A DNA stretch of 64,000 nucleotides from Pseudomonas syringae (GTDB lineage Bacteria > Pseudomonadota > Gammaproteobacteria > Pseudomonadales > Pseudomonadaceae), in assembly GCF_000737245.1 (NCBI RefSeq), contig NZ_JPQU01000034.1, forward strand, positions 172,935 through 236,934. The letters run 5' to 3'. The translations under genes were made by a program, and so were the position numbers. Numbering within the stretch: position 1 is the first letter of the stretch; the number at the start of each line of letters is the position of its first letter. The notes below the pieces were generated by a model that worked only from the letters and a program-made list of their open reading frames with translations, was not told the origin of the DNA and searched no databases. Below are positions 27,572-34,975 of the stretch, in pieces.

Positions 27572-28063
27572 ATGAGCGCACTGGTTGGCGTGATCATGGG
27601 CTCCAAGTCCGATTGGTCCACCCTTAGCCACACCGCCGATATGCTGGAAAAGCTAGGCATTCCGTTTGAAGTCAAAGTGGTGTCTGCACACCGCACGCCG
27701 GATTTGCTGTTCCAGTATGCCGAAGAGGCCGAAGCACGCGGTATCGAAGTCATCATCGCCGGTGCTGGCGGTGCGGCTCACTTGCCAGGCATGTGCGCGG
27801 CCAAGACCCATCTGCCGGTGCTGGGCGTTCCGGTGCAGTCTTCCATGCTCTCGGGTGTCGATTCCCTGCTGTCCATCGTGCAGATGCCAGCGGGCATTCC
27901 GGTGGCAACTCTGGCCATCGGCAAGGCCGGCGCGATCAACGCAGCTCTGTTGTCGGCCAGCATCCTGGGCGCCAAGCACCCACAATTCCACACAGTGCTG
28001 AAGAAATTCCGCGCTGAGCAGACAGACAGCGTCCTGGACAATCCAGACCCGCGCGACGCCTGA
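27572..28063 (+). CDS. purE: N5-carboxyaminoimidazole ribonucleotide mutase
   Basis: A 163-residue class I PurE that rearranges N5-CAIR to CAIR in purine synthesis. [13 protein letters not shown] (residues 6-18) and the catalytic region VVSAHRTPD near residue 42 are clear, with [12 protein letters not shown] near 70 and [22 protein letters not shown] near 95. The ATG at 27572 has GAGAGG 6 bases upstream and gives the family N-terminus [14 protein letters not shown]. purK follows after 10 bp. Confidence 0.97.
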   Translation: MSALVGVIMGSKSDWSTLSHTADMLEKLGIPFEVKVVSAHRTPDLLFQYAEEAEARGIEVIIAGAGGAAHLPGMCAAKTHLPVLGVPVQSSMLSGVDSLLSIVQMPAGIPVATLAIGKAGAINAALLSASILGAKHPQFHTVLKKFRAEQTDSVLDNPDPRDA

Positions 28064-28073
28064 GGTTTTTCGC

Positions 28074-29156
28074 ATGAAGATCGGTGTAATCGGTGGCGGC
28101 CAATTGGGTCGCATGTTGGCCCTGGCAGGAACTCCGCTGGGGATGAGCTTCGCCTTTCTAGACCCCGCGCCAGACGCTTGCGCCGCCGCTTTGGGCGAGC
28201 ATTTGCTGGGCGATTACAGCGATCAGGCTCATCTGCGCCAGTTGGCCGACGATGTCGATCTGGTGACCTTCGAGTTCGAAAGCGTGCCAGCGGAAACCGT
28301 GGCCTTCCTGTCTCAATTCGTGCCGGTCTATCCGAGCGCCGAAGCCTTGCGCATCGCTCGTGATCGCTGGTTCGAAAAAAGCATGTTCAAGGATCTGGGC
28401 ATTCCGACGCCTGAGTTCGCTGACATCCAGTCGCAAGCCGATCTGGACGCGGCAGTCGCTGCGATCGGCCTGCCTGCGGTACTCAAGACCCGCACCCTGG
28501 GTTACGACGGCAAGGGTCAGAAAGTGCTGCGCACTGCGGCTGATGTTGAAGGTACCTTTGCTGAACTCGGTAGCGTGGCCTGCCTGCTGGAAGGCTTCGT
28601 GCCATTCACCGGTGAAGTGTCGTTGATCGCTGTGCGTGCCCGTGACGGTGAAACCCGTTTCTATCCGCTTGTGCACAACACCCACGACAACGGCATCCTG
28701 CGCATTTCCATCGCCAGCACCGATCACCCGTTGCAGGCCTTGGCTGAAGATTACGCAGGCCGTGTCCTCAAGCAACTGGATTATGTCGGTGTGCTGGCGT
28801 TCGAGTTCTTTGAAGTCGATGGCGGCCTGAAAGCCAACGAAATCGCGCCTCGCGTGCACAACTCCGGGCACTGGACCACCGAAGGCGCCGAATGCAGTCA
28901 GTTCGAAAACCACCTGCGGGCGGTTGCGGGCTTGCCATTGGGTTCCACGGCCAAGGTCGGCGAGAGCGCCATGCTCAACTTCATCGGCGAAGTGCCTGCG
29001 GTGGCCAAGGTCGTCGCCGTTGATGACTGCCATTTGCATCACTACGGCAAAGCCTTCAAGGCAGGCCGTAAAGTGGGGCATGCCACGGTGCGCAGCGCAG
29101 ATCGCGAGACGCTGGATCGCCAGGTCAAGCTGGTTGAGGCGTTGATCAACGGTTAA
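28074..29156 (+). CDS. purK: 5-(carboxyamino)imidazole ribonucleotide synthase
   Basis: A 360-residue ATP-grasp enzyme that makes N5-CAIR from AIR, bicarbonate and ATP, supplying PurE. The N-terminal MKIGVIGGGQLGRMLALAGT, the ATP-grasp segments LKTRTLGYDGKGQKVL near residue 140 and EIAPRVHNSGHWTTEGA near 257 are diagnostic. It is transcribed with purE (10-bp spacing), so any control in the purE leader governs both. Confidence 0.97.
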   Translation: MKIGVIGGGQLGRMLALAGTPLGMSFAFLDPAPDACAAALGEHLLGDYSDQAHLRQLADDVDLVTFEFESVPAETVAFLSQFVPVYPSAEALRIARDRWFEKSMFKDLGIPTPEFADIQSQADLDAAVAAIGLPAVLKTRTLGYDGKGQKVLRTAADVEGTFAELGSVACLLEGFVPFTGEVSLIAVRARDGETRFYPLVHNTHDNGILRISIASTDHPLQALAEDYAGRVLKQLDYVGVLAFEFFEVDGGLKANEIAPRVHNSGHWTTEGAECSQFENHLRAVAGLPLGSTAKVGESAMLNFIGEVPAVAKVVAVDDCHLHHYGKAFKAGRKVGHATVRSADRETLDRQVKLVEALING

Positions 29157-29160
29157 GACG

Positions 29161-29254
29161 ACGTGGGACCGGCTTTAGCCGGGAAGAGGCCGATACATCC
29201 GCCGCATCTCTTGCGCCAGGAGTACAGTCTTCCCGGCTAAAGCCGGTCCCACGT
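29161..29254. repeat. REP/REPIN inverted repeat (GTGGGACCGGCTTTAGCC type)
   Basis: ACGTGGGACCGGCTTTAGCC and its perfect complement enclose a 50-base spacer directly after purK. This subfamily also forms the inner elements at 21751 and 26299 and the copy at 41901. Confidence 0.92.
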
Positions 29255-29364
29255 CGTTTCCAAGTCGTTCCGCATTGAACCATTCCAACCTCAAACCCCT
29301 CTGATAGCGTGTTGCCTATAGCTGGCTAGGCTTCGGCATATCAATTCTTAAAGAGGAAAACGGC

Positions 29365-29613
29365 ATGGGTATTATCGGAACCATTTTCATTGGCTTGATC
29401 GTTGGCCTGCTGGCGCGTTTCCTCAAGCCGGGCGACGACAGCATGGGCTGGATCATGACCATCCTGTTGGGCATCGGCGGTTCGCTGGCGGCCACCTACG
29501 GCGGTCAGGCGCTGGGTATCTATCAGGCGGGCGAAGGCGCGGGCTTCCTGGGTGCACTGGTTGGCGCCGTCGTGCTGCTGGTCATCTACGGCCTGATCAA
29601 AAAGAACGACTGA
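29365..29613 (+). CDS. GlsB/YeaQ/YmgE-family stress-associated membrane protein
   Basis: An 82-residue integral membrane protein with three hydrophobic helices and family features MGIIGTIFIGLIVGLLARFL, KPGDDSMGWIMTILLGIGGS and GFLGALVGAVVLLVIYGLI. AGAGGA precedes the ATG. The family (transglycosylase-associated protein, Gls24-operon GlsB) is induced in stress in other bacteria; its mechanism is unknown. It is a single gene bounded by a REP and a long hairpin. Confidence 0.9.
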   Translation: MGIIGTIFIGLIVGLLARFLKPGDDSMGWIMTILLGIGGSLAATYGGQALGIYQAGEGAGFLGALVGAVVLLVIYGLIKKND

Positions 29614-29622
29614 TGTTCGTCA

Positions 29623-29651
29623 GCCCTCTGCGTTCTCGGTGCGCAGAGGGC
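29623..29651. terminator. Ten-base perfect hairpin after the GlsB-like gene
   Basis: GCCCTCTGCG pairs with CGCAGAGGGC around a nine-base loop. No T tract follows, so it may be a Rho-assisted or bidirectional terminator, or a message-stabilising stem. Confidence 0.5.
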
Positions 29652-29702
29652 TAGAATGCCGAGCTGTTGTTCAACTCCCTCCATTTTCTGCCGAGCCTGT
29701 CG

Positions 29703-30236
29703 ATGCGTCGCCTTCTAGTTCTAACCCTGCTGCTAACCTGCGGCCTTGCCCACGCTGAGATTCCCGAAACCGACTGGCTGGACCTGATGCCAAAATCAGA
29801 CCAGAAAGCCCTCGAAGCCATGCCCGACATCGACCACAACTCTCCGGAAGCTCAAGGGACGTTCGATAGCAAAGGCGGCTTGAAACAGAGCAAAGGCTTG
29901 CCCGCTGTGATGTATTCGGCCAAAACCGTTCCGGCTATGAACGGCAAGGAAGTGCGCCTGGGTGGCTACCCTGTGCCGCTGGAGACCGACGCCAAGGGCC
30001 GTAGCACGTTGTTTTTCCTCGTGCCCTATCCGGGCGCTTGCATCCACGTGCCACCACCGCCGCCGAACCAGCTGGTCCTGGTGCGCTTCCCCAAAGGTTT
30101 GAAGATCGAAGACATCTACACACCGCTGTGGGTGGTGGGCAAATTGAAGGTCGAGAAAGTCAGCAATGACCTGGCCGATGCGGCCTATGCCATGGATGCC
30201 GAGAAGGCGCGGGTGGTGGTGGAGGCGGATTTGTAG
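29703..30236 (+). CDS. DUF3299-type exported protein
   Basis: A 177-residue protein with signal peptide MRRLLVLTLLLTCGLAHA and probable cleavage before EIPETDW. I prefer this start over one 12 codons upstream because it begins the signal sequence. The body contains LGGYPVPLETDAKGRSTLFF and LVPYPGACIHVPPPPPNQL, hallmarks of DUF3299 proteins: small periplasmic or lipoprotein-like proteins of unknown function, often near metal or redox genes. Cys in GACIH is conserved in that pattern. Function unknown. Confidence 0.8.
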   Translation: MRRLLVLTLLLTCGLAHAEIPETDWLDLMPKSDQKALEAMPDIDHNSPEAQGTFDSKGGLKQSKGLPAVMYSAKTVPAMNGKEVRLGGYPVPLETDAKGRSTLFFLVPYPGACIHVPPPPPNQLVLVRFPKGLKIEDIYTPLWVVGKLKVEKVSNDLADAAYAMDAEKARVVVEADL

Positions 30237-30252
30237 GGCCTTACGCAAACCC

Positions 30253-30339
30253 GTAGGAGCGCGCTTGCCCGCGATAAACGATAACGCGGTTTGTCAGACA
30301 GACCGGGTCATCGTTTATCGCGGGCAAGCGCGCTCCTAC
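30253..30339. repeat. REP/REPIN inverted repeat
   Basis: GTAGGAGCGCGCTTGCCCGC and its complement, with the outer blocks extended by a second palindromic pair (GATAAACGAT / ATCGTTTATC). It lies between converging genes. Confidence 0.9.
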
Positions 30340-30350
30340 AAAAAGCAAGG

Positions 30351-31250
30351 CTAGATCGCCTCAGCCCACACACTCAACGCCAGCACATGCATCTCGTCTG
30401 GCGCCAGTGTCACCACGTCGTCCAGCACGTTGGCGGTTTCTACGCAGACCATGCCCTGCCAGCCATCGGCGGCCATGTCGTTGAAGGTTTTGGTCTTCTC
30501 GGTCCATGGATTCCACACGATCGCAGACTTGGAGCCGCTGGTGCAGATGTGGATCTTGCGCTGCCATTGCGGGTCGACAATGCTCAGCATGTCAGGAGTA
30601 TCGAGGTAGATACGGTCGGTCTCGCCGGCAAATTGCAGCTCACCGGATTGCTCGCGCTCCTCCCAGTTTTCCAGGGTCTCGATGTAGCGCAGGCCGTCGA
30701 GGCCTTTGATGCTGATTTCGCGCACATCGCTGACCGCGAAATAGCTGTGCAGCGCCTGGCTGAAGCTCACCGTCTCGCTGCCGGAGTTGTAGCTGATCAG
30801 GCTGACATTCAGCGCTTCATCCAGACGAATGCTCAGCTTCAACGCCACGTTGTGCGGCCAGCCTGGCAAGCCGCCTTCTGCTTTGGGCTGAATGAATTCA
30901 ACGATCAGGGCGTCGTCGTCTTCACCCATGCCCATCAATTCCCAGTCGATCGCGCGGACTTCGCCGTGGGCTTTTGCTGGCTCGCTGCTATCGCGCATGG
31001 CCTGCACGCTGGAAGGGTTACGCTCCAGATTGCCAAACCACGGCCAGCAAATCGGCATACCGCCACGAATCGCCTTGCCCTTTTTAAACGCTGCGTCCGG
31101 GTTGGACCAGATCAGCGGCTTATGCCCGGCCCGCTGGTAACTGACGATGTGCGCACCTTGCTGGGCAACCACCAGTTCGGCATCGCCGTGGCTGATGCGC
31201 CAGCAGTTCAGCTCATCGATGGTGACGGATTCAACTTGGGGCGTTGGCAT
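30351..31250 (-). CDS. D-hexose-6-phosphate mutarotase (YeaD-like aldose epimerase family)
   Basis: A 299-residue galactose mutarotase-like protein that interconverts anomers of hexose-6-phosphates. GGMPICWPWFG near residue 63, KAHGEVRAIDWEL near 93, FSQALHSYFAVSDV near 163 and the C-terminal VWNPWTEKTKTFNDMAADGW followed by CVETANV match the YeaD group (catalytic His and Glu within HGEVR and CVE contexts). I start at ATG 31250 with GAGAG upstream; a TTG six codons earlier is less likely. Confidence 0.9.
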   Translation of the reverse strand: MPTPQVESVTIDELNCWRISHGDAELVVAQQGAHIVSYQRAGHKPLIWSNPDAAFKKGKAIRGGMPICWPWFGNLERNPSSVQAMRDSSEPAKAHGEVRAIDWELMGMGEDDDALIVEFIQPKAEGGLPGWPHNVALKLSIRLDEALNVSLISYNSGSETVSFSQALHSYFAVSDVREISIKGLDGLRYIETLENWEEREQSGELQFAGETDRIYLDTPDMLSIVDPQWQRKIHICTSGSKSAIVWNPWTEKTKTFNDMAADGWQGMVCVETANVLDDVVTLAPDEMHVLALSVWAEAI

Positions 31251-31336
31251 AAATAAACTCTCAAACAAAGACTAAGACAAAATGGACAGTGTCCAAGCCG
31301 GTGAGTTTACCTGTTATCGACGCCGGGGCGCGGTCC

Positions 31337-31442
31337 CTGTGGGAGCGAGCTTGCTCGCGAAGACCTTTCAAGCAACAGAAATGTATCGGCTGTACTGGCC
31401 CATTCGCGAGCAAGGTGGAGCGCCACCCCGGTCGCTCCCACG
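31337..31442. repeat. REP/REPIN inverted repeat (GTGGGAGCGAGCTTGCTCGCG type)
   Basis: The left arm CTGTGGGAGCGAGCTTGCTC pairs with a right arm in which GAGCAAG is followed by a GTGGAGCGCCAC insertion before GGTCGCTCCCACGG. The same insertion variant occurs at 38968. Confidence 0.8.
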
Positions 31443-31461
31443 GGTTCATCATTTCGCCATT

Positions 31462-31863
31462 TTACCGGCGTGCAGGAACGGAACGGGTACGGCCACTGCC
31501 ATCGATGGCGACGAAGACAAACACTGCTTCAGTCACTTTGCGCCATTCACTGGACAGCGGGTCGTCGCTCCAGACTTCAACCATCATCTGGATGGAGCTG
31601 CGGCCGATTTCCAGTGCCTGGGTATAGAAGGACAGCTGTGCGCCAACGGCCACAGGTACCAGGAACGCCATGCGGTCGATGGCGACAGTCGCGACGCGGC
31701 CACCGGCGATCTTGCTGGCCATGGCGGTGCCGGCCAAATCCATCTGGGAAACCAGCCAGCCGCCGAAAATGTCCCCGAAGCCATTGGTTTCGCGAGGTAA
31801 TGCAGTGATTTGCAAGGCCAAGTCGCCTTGCGGGATTGGATCTTCTTGTTCGAGCTCGATCAT
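31462..31863 (-). CDS. YciA-like acyl-CoA thioesterase
   Basis: A 133-residue hotdog-fold thioesterase that hydrolyses acyl-CoA. LQITALPRETNGFGDIFGGWL then VSQMDLAGTAMASKIAGGRV carries the catalytic Asp/Gly region, and RMAFLVPVAVGAQLSFYTQA is the second family block. I start at ATG 31863 (MIELEQEDPIPQGDLALQIT); the frame is open 27 codons further upstream without conservation. Related to E. coli YciA, a housekeeping thioesterase of broad specificity. Confidence 0.88.
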   Translation of the reverse strand: MIELEQEDPIPQGDLALQITALPRETNGFGDIFGGWLVSQMDLAGTAMASKIAGGRVATVAIDRMAFLVPVAVGAQLSFYTQALEIGRSSIQMMVEVWSDDPLSSEWRKVTEAVFVFVAIDGSGRTRSVPARR

Positions 31864-32341
31864 GCCTAGGGTGCCTCTGACCCATGACTCTTGGTATTTT
31901 TGCCGCGGTTGACAGGCACCATTCAAAACCAACAGCGTGAACATTCGATGTTCAGCGTGATACGAGGCGCCTGTAGGGGAAACTCTGCGAAAGCGGCTGG
32001 CTGAAACTCAGCTGCTTTCGCACAGCAGCCCCTGACTGACGGCTGTGCGCTACATTTCGACACAGGCAGCAATCATTCTGCGGCCAGCGAGTATATCGGG
32101 CGGTGCGTCATGAAACGACCATTGGGTACTGATTTCGACGATTTACGCATCAGGCTGTGTGCTTTTTGAAACAATTTGCTATCGTGCCGAACCCGATGCG
32201 GCGGCATGACTGCCTGTATCACGCAATTTTGGTGCCTATCCGCACCTTTGCTCCGGACAATTGCTGTTGCAGGCCACCCCGCCGCAACCTGCTTTACTGT
32301 CGCTAACCCAATTAAGAGAAGTCCCCTTAGAGAAGTAATTC
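31864..32341. other. Gene-free stretch upstream of the MFS transporter gene
   Basis: About 480 bases without a convincing gene; the one short + frame here (32176-32403) has no ribosome binding site and overlaps the transporter start. The stretch must contain promoters for both divergent neighbours; AGAGAAG precedes the transporter ATG. No repeat or strong hairpin seen. Confidence 0.45.
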
Positions 32342-33634
32342 ATGTCCACTGTGCCTTTGAGTACCGCGCAGCCTGCGCGCCCGCTGACCCGCAACGATTA
32401 TAAAACCCTGTCGCTTTCGGCACTGGGTGGCGCGCTGGAGTTTTACGACTTCATCATTTTCGTGTTCTTTGCGGCGGTGGTCGGCAAACTGTTTTTCCCT
32501 GTGGATATGCCTGAATGGCTGCGGATGATGCAGACCTTCGGGATTTTCGCTGCCGGTTATCTGGCGCGGCCTCTGGGCGGCATCATCATGGCGCACTTTG
32601 GCGACCTGCTGGGGCGCAAGAAAATGTTCACCCTGAGCATTTTCATGATGGCGGTTCCGACACTGATTATGGGGCTACTGCCCACTTACGCCCAGATCGG
32701 CATTTTCGCGCCGATCCTGCTTCTGTTGATGCGCGTTATCCAAGGCGCAGCCATTGGCGGTGAAGTCCCGGGTGCCTGGGTGTTTGTTTCCGAGCACGTG
32801 CCTGCCCGCCATATTGGCTATGCCTGTGGCACGCTGACCTGTGGTCTGACGGCTGGCATCTTGCTGGGTTCCCTGATGGCAACCTTCATCAATACCATCT
32901 ACACCCCGGTCGAGGTCTCCGACTTCGCATGGCGTATCCCGTTCCTGGTGGGTGGTGTGTTCGGCCTGCTGTCGGTGTATCTGCGTCGCTGGTTGCACGA
33001 AACGCCAGTGTTCGCTGAACTGCAATTGCGCAAAGCGCTGGCCGAAGAAGTACCGCTCAAGTCGGTGCTGCGCGACCATCGCGGCGCCGTCGCTATTTCG
33101 ATGTTGCTGACCTGGCTGCTGTCGGCCGGGATCATCGTGGTCATCCTGATGACACCGACCATTCTGCAGGGCGCCACTTTCGGGTTCCCGGCCGCTGTCG
33201 CCCTGAAGGCCAATAGTCTGGCGATCGTATTCCTGAGTATCGGTTGCGTTGCTTCTGGCGCGCTGGCCGACCGTATTGGCGCTGGCCGGGTATTCCTGTT
33301 TGGTAGCCTGGGTTTGCTGATCAGCTCATGGACCCTCTATCACACGCTGGCCGCCAATCCTGACTGGCTGTTTCCGTTGTACGCAGTGACCGGCCTGTTC
33401 GTTGGCGTCATCGGCGCGGTGCCGTATGTGATGGTCAAGGCCTTCCCGGCAGTGGTGCGTTTCTCGGGGTTGTCGTTCTCGTACAACCTGGCCTACGCGA
33501 TCTTCGGTGGCCTGACGCCGATGGTGGTGACGCTCATGCTCAAATCCAGCCCGATGGCACCCGCCTGGTACGTGGCGATTCTGTGTGTGTTGGGCATGGT
33601 CATTGGTGGCTACCTGATCGCTAAAAAGCGCTGA
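32342..33634 (+). CDS. MFS transporter of the metabolite:H+ symporter type
   Basis: A 430-residue major facilitator with about 12 hydrophobic helices. GGALEFYDFIIFVFFAAVVG (helix 1) and ARPLGGIIMAHFGDLLGRKK (loop 2-3 motif) identify the MHS group (relatives of ProP, KgtP, ShiA), which import carboxylates or osmolytes with protons. In PAO1 an MFS gene also precedes pstS (remembered), but a terminator and Pho box separate them here, so the gene is probably not part of the pst operon. Substrate unknown. Confidence 0.87.
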   Translation: MSTVPLSTAQPARPLTRNDYKTLSLSALGGALEFYDFIIFVFFAAVVGKLFFPVDMPEWLRMMQTFGIFAAGYLARPLGGIIMAHFGDLLGRKKMFTLSIFMMAVPTLIMGLLPTYAQIGIFAPILLLLMRVIQGAAIGGEVPGAWVFVSEHVPARHIGYACGTLTCGLTAGILLGSLMATFINTIYTPVEVSDFAWRIPFLVGGVFGLLSVYLRRWLHETPVFAELQLRKALAEEVPLKSVLRDHRGAVAISMLLTWLLSAGIIVVILMTPTILQGATFGFPAAVALKANSLAIVFLSIGCVASGALADRIGAGRVFLFGSLGLLISSWTLYHTLAANPDWLFPLYAVTGLFVGVIGAVPYVMVKAFPAVVRFSGLSFSYNLAYAIFGGLTPMVVTLMLKSSPMAPAWYVAILCVLGMVIGGYLIAKKR

Positions 33635-33680
33635 GCCTCCCATAGCTCGAAACACCCCGTTTCATACTTCGCAGCATTTG

Positions 33681-33716
33681 AAGGCCACGCCCCGTAAAAG
33701 GGTCGTGGCCTTTCAT
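33681..33716 (+). terminator. Rho-independent terminator after the MFS gene
   Basis: Nine-base stem AAGGCCACG / CGTGGCCTT with an inner CCCC/GGGT pairing and a short T run. It insulates pstS from the upstream transporter. Confidence 0.85.
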
Positions 33717-33720
33717 TCAA

Positions 33721-33765
33721 TTGTCACAATCAATTCATAGAGTCGTCACATGGGCTGCCAATACT
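33721..33765 (+). promoter_or_regulatory. Pho box and -10 of pstS
   Basis: Three seven-base units spaced by exactly four bases: TTGTCAC (33721), AATTCAT (33732) and TCGTCAC (33743), against the PhoB consensus CTGTCAT. A -10-like AATACT follows at 33760-33765, 10 bases after the last unit, as in PhoB-activated promoters where the box replaces the -35. Confidence 0.8.
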
Positions 33766-33808
33766 TGGGGCCAACGGACCTATTTTTTGACCTCGCTCGG
33801 AGCAAGGT

Positions 33809-34804
33809 ATGAAACTCAAACGTTTGATGACTGCACTGACCTTCGTTGCCGCTGGCGTCGCGGCTGCTAACGCACTGGCCGCTGTTGACCCCGCGATCAA
33901 GCCGTACGTGAAGACATCGGGCGTTTCGGGCAACCTCTCCAGCGTGGGTTCCGACACTCTGGCGAATCTCATGACTCTGTGGGCCGAGGCCTACAAGAAA
34001 GAATACCCAAGCGTAAACATCCAGATTCAGGCGGCGGGTTCTTCCACTGCACCGCCAGCCCTTACCGAAGGCACCGCCAACCTCGGGCCGATGAGCCGCA
34101 AGATGAAAGACGGCGAATTGTCGGCTTTCGAGCAGAAACATGGTTACAAGCCAACCGCGATTCCTGTGGCGGTGGATGCGCTGGCGGTGTTCGTACACAA
34201 GGACAACCCGATCAAGGGCCTGACCATGGCTCAGGTGGATGCGATTTTCTCCGTCACCCGGCTGTGTGGTGCCAAGGCTGACGCCAAGACCTGGGCTGAC
34301 GTCGGCGTAACCGGCGATCTGGCCAACAAGCCGATTCAGCTGTTCGGTCGCAATTCGGTGTCCGGCACTTACGGTTACTTCAAGGAAGAAGCCCTGTGCA
34401 AAGGCGACTTCAAGGCCAACGTCAATGAACAGCCTGGCTCGGCTTCGGTGGTCAGCTCCATCAGCAGCTCGCTCAACGGCATCGGTTACTCCGGTATTGG
34501 TTATAAAACGTCCAGCGTGCGCACCGTACCGCTGGCCAAGAAGGATGGCGGCGAGTTCGTCGAAGACAACGAAACCAACGCCTTGAACGGGACTTACCCG
34601 CTGTCCCGTTTCCTTTACGTTTACGTCAACAAAGCACCGAACAAGCCTTTGGCCCCTCTGGAAGCAGAGTTTGTGAAACTGGTGCTGTCTCGTCAGGGTC
34701 AGGAAGTGGTCATGAAAGACGGCTACATTCCGTTGCCATCGCGAGTGGTGAGCAAGGCCTTGGCTGACCTGGGCTTGCAGGAAGGTGCTGCAGCGGGCAA
34801 ATAA
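33809..34804 (+). CDS. pstS: Phosphate ABC transporter, periplasmic phosphate-binding protein
   Basis: A 331-residue periplasmic protein with signal peptide [20 protein letters not shown], cleaved after ANALA. The phosphate-binding signature [20 protein letters not shown] lies near residue 43, [20 protein letters not shown] near 77 and [18 protein letters not shown] near 182. It resembles the longer pseudomonad PstS/SphX-type rather than E. coli PstS. It starts the pst cluster, and its own Pho box indicates strong induction in phosphate starvation. Confidence 0.95.
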   Translation: MKLKRLMTALTFVAAGVAAANALAAVDPAIKPYVKTSGVSGNLSSVGSDTLANLMTLWAEAYKKEYPSVNIQIQAAGSSTAPPALTEGTANLGPMSRKMKDGELSAFEQKHGYKPTAIPVAVDALAVFVHKDNPIKGLTMAQVDAIFSVTRLCGAKADAKTWADVGVTGDLANKPIQLFGRNSVSGTYGYFKEEALCKGDFKANVNEQPGSASVVSSISSSLNGIGYSGIGYKTSSVRTVPLAKKDGGEFVEDNETNALNGTYPLSRFLYVYVNKAPNKPLAPLEAEFVKLVLSRQGQEVVMKDGYIPLPSRVVSKALADLGLQEGAAAGK

Positions 34805-34865
34805 TCAGCGTCTCGGTGGCTCTGTTTTTCGGTTTCTGTTTTGCAAATGGCCACCATCACTCTTC

Positions 34866-34902
34866 AGTCCGCTGCCATGAATACCGGTGGCGGGCTTTTC
34901 TG
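34866..34902 (+). terminator. Imperfect hairpin after pstS
   Basis: TCCGCTGCC and GGTGGCGGG form an imperfect stem followed by CTTTTCTG. It could attenuate transcription between the highly expressed binding-protein gene and pstC. Confidence 0.45.
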
Positions 34903-34912
34903 CGTCACCATA

Positions 34913-34946
34913 CTGTAATGTTTTTGTCATACAGGTCCGCTAGGGT
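34913..34946 (+). promoter_or_regulatory. Second Pho box, upstream of pstC
   Basis: CTGTAAT (34913) and TTGTCAT (34924) are separated by four bases, each matching CTGTCAT at six of seven positions. A -10-like TAGGGT begins 10 bases later at 34941. pstC therefore seems to have its own PhoB-dependent promoter in addition to read-through from pstS. Confidence 0.75.
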
Positions 34947-34975
34947 GTGCGCATGTTGAACTGGCCAATTCTCCG

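Noticed and set aside
32176..32403. 75-residue frame before the MFS gene
   Set aside because: It overlaps the transporter start in another frame and lacks start signals.
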